Assembly: GCF_009911265.1 (NCBI RefSeq)
Contig: NZ_QXXA01000015.1
Location: 1 to 64,000, forward strand
Length of the DNA stretch: 64,000 nucleotides
Reading direction: 5' to 3'
From: Senegalia massiliensis
Lineage (GTDB): Bacteria; Bacillota; Clostridia; Tissierellales; SIT17
Shown here: piece after piece, positions 63,498 through 64,000 of the stretch
Numbering within the stretch: the stretch's first letter is position 1
Layout of the letters: each line of letters opens with the position of its first letter
The notes under the pieces: model-generated
Told to the model about the DNA's origin: nothing
The model's input: only the letters and a program-made list of their open reading frames with translations
Databases searched by the model: none
Program-made: the position numbers and the translations under genes

Positions 63498-64000
63498 CTA
63501 ACGATTTTCTAATAATTTAAATGCTATTTTATTACCTAAAGATTGTACACCTTGGACTAATATTATTATGGCTATAACTGCAATAAGCATTACACTTGCA
63601 TCAAAACCATAATAACCATATCTTATTGCTAAATATCCAAGGCCTCCAGCTCCAATGGCTCCTGCTATAGCTGAATAGCCAATTAAATTTATAATAGTTA
63701 AAGTCATACCTAATATTAATGAAGGTAAAGCTTCAGGTACTAAAACTTTAAATATTATTTGCCTTGTAGTAGCTCCCATAGATAAAGATGCTTCTATTAC
63801 TCCATAACTTACTTCTTTCAATGAAGATTCAACTACACGTGCAATAAAAGGAGCTGCTGCTATAGATAGTGGAACTATAGTTGCTGTATTTCCAATGGAA
63901 GTTCCTACAATTAATTTTGATAAAGGTGATAATATCAACATAAGTATTATAAATGGAAAGGATCTTCCAATATTTACTATGAAGTCTAATATGCTATTTA
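63498..64000 (-). CDS. metI: Methionine ABC transporter permease MetI (N-terminal part outside the window)
   Basis: The reading frame stays open to the window edge (NSILDFIVNIGRSFPFIILM upstream of the first internal Met), so the 147-residue version starting at 63941 is only part of the gene. The visible 167 residues contain the inner-membrane permease EAA-type loop, VESSLKEVSYGVIEASLSMG, then ATTRQIIFKVLVPEALP, and four helices. About 50 N-terminal residues are missing relative to a usual length near 217. The ATPase gene metN probably lies just beyond the edge. Confidence 0.94.
   Translation of the reverse strand, partial: NSILDFIVNIGRSFPFIILMLILSPLSKLIVGTSIGNTATIVPLSIAAAPFIARVVESSLKEVSYGVIEASLSMGATTRQIIFKVLVPEALPSLILGMTLTIINLIGYSAIAGAIGAGGLGYLAIRYGYYGFDASVMLIAVIAIIILVQGVQSLGNKIAFKLLENR

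Noticed and set aside
1-64000. tRNA or rRNA genes
   Set aside because: No cloverleaf with a GTTCRAAYC-type T-arm and no rRNA-like conserved stretch was noticed anywhere in the window.

Overview
The window is an AT-rich, densely packed stretch of chromosome from an anaerobic, probably spore-forming member of the Clostridia. Strong AGGAGG ribosome sites, frequent TTG and GTG starts, a Spo0E-like gene, ferredoxin-dependent 2-oxoacid oxidation, a glmS ribozyme, class III fructose bisphosphatase and the butyrate kinase/phosphotransbutyrylase pair all point that way. The overall gene content resembles amino-acid-fermenting Tissierellales-type bacteria, but the genus cannot be fixed from the sequence alone. 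No rRNA, tRNA, CRISPR array or intact mobile element was seen.

Layout. 1-2336: end of an unidentified gene, then the c-di-AMP pair cdaA-cdaR. 2349-10669: a sigma-54 activator gene, twin palindromic sites, a good -24/-12 promoter, and an eight-gene run (buk, ptb, buk, P-loop ATPase, four-subunit ferredoxin-dependent 2-oxoacid oxidoreductase). Read together these convert branched-chain 2-oxoacids to acyl-CoA, acyl-phosphate and a branched fatty acid plus ATP. 10765-15600: a leftward tetR-mmpL-heptad repeat protein operon with two operators on its promoter. 15905-20387: yitT, glmM, glmS ribozyme and glmS (cell-wall amino sugar supply). 20388-25835: a degraded region with a cluster of about nine related 18-bp motifs, a frameshifted helicase, an S41 protease lipoprotein and a dead IS21-type transposase.

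25889-34353: GNAT acetyltransferase, thiT with TPP riboswitch, a YhfC-type membrane protease with a lipoprotein, an ABC exporter, EutH, an aminopeptidase P and a XRE regulator. 34495-39672: Spo0E-like peptide, polysaccharide deacetylase, histidine kinase, lipoprotein, response regulator and YbjQ. 39820-45228: a cation efflux protein, then aminotransferase, 2-hydroxyacid dehydrogenase and YjiH transporter behind paired GAAACAACGTTTC operators, closed by a convergent IclR regulator. 45339-50761: phosphoesterase, then a three-subunit molybdenum hydroxylase of the xanthine dehydrogenase family behind a canonical guanine-class riboswitch and terminator, and a beta-lactamase-like hydrolase.

50762-55201 is accessory: a TetR gene with foreign-looking base use, a perfect 57-nt palindrome, oleate hydratase, a broken ATPase gene and a relic kdpF-kdpA start. 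55261-64000 returns to conserved genes: feoA-feoB with a small zinc ribbon protein, split LigD polymerase and phosphoesterase genes without visible Ku or ligase, fructose bisphosphatase, an encapsulin with encapsulated ferritin, and the methionine ABC transporter genes metQ and metI (cut by the window edge).

The most system-like parts are the sigma-54 controlled branched-chain acid operon with two unequal butyrate kinases, the guanine-riboswitch-controlled hydroxylase, the encapsulin iron store, the split end-joining enzymes, and the unexplained motif cluster after glmS.
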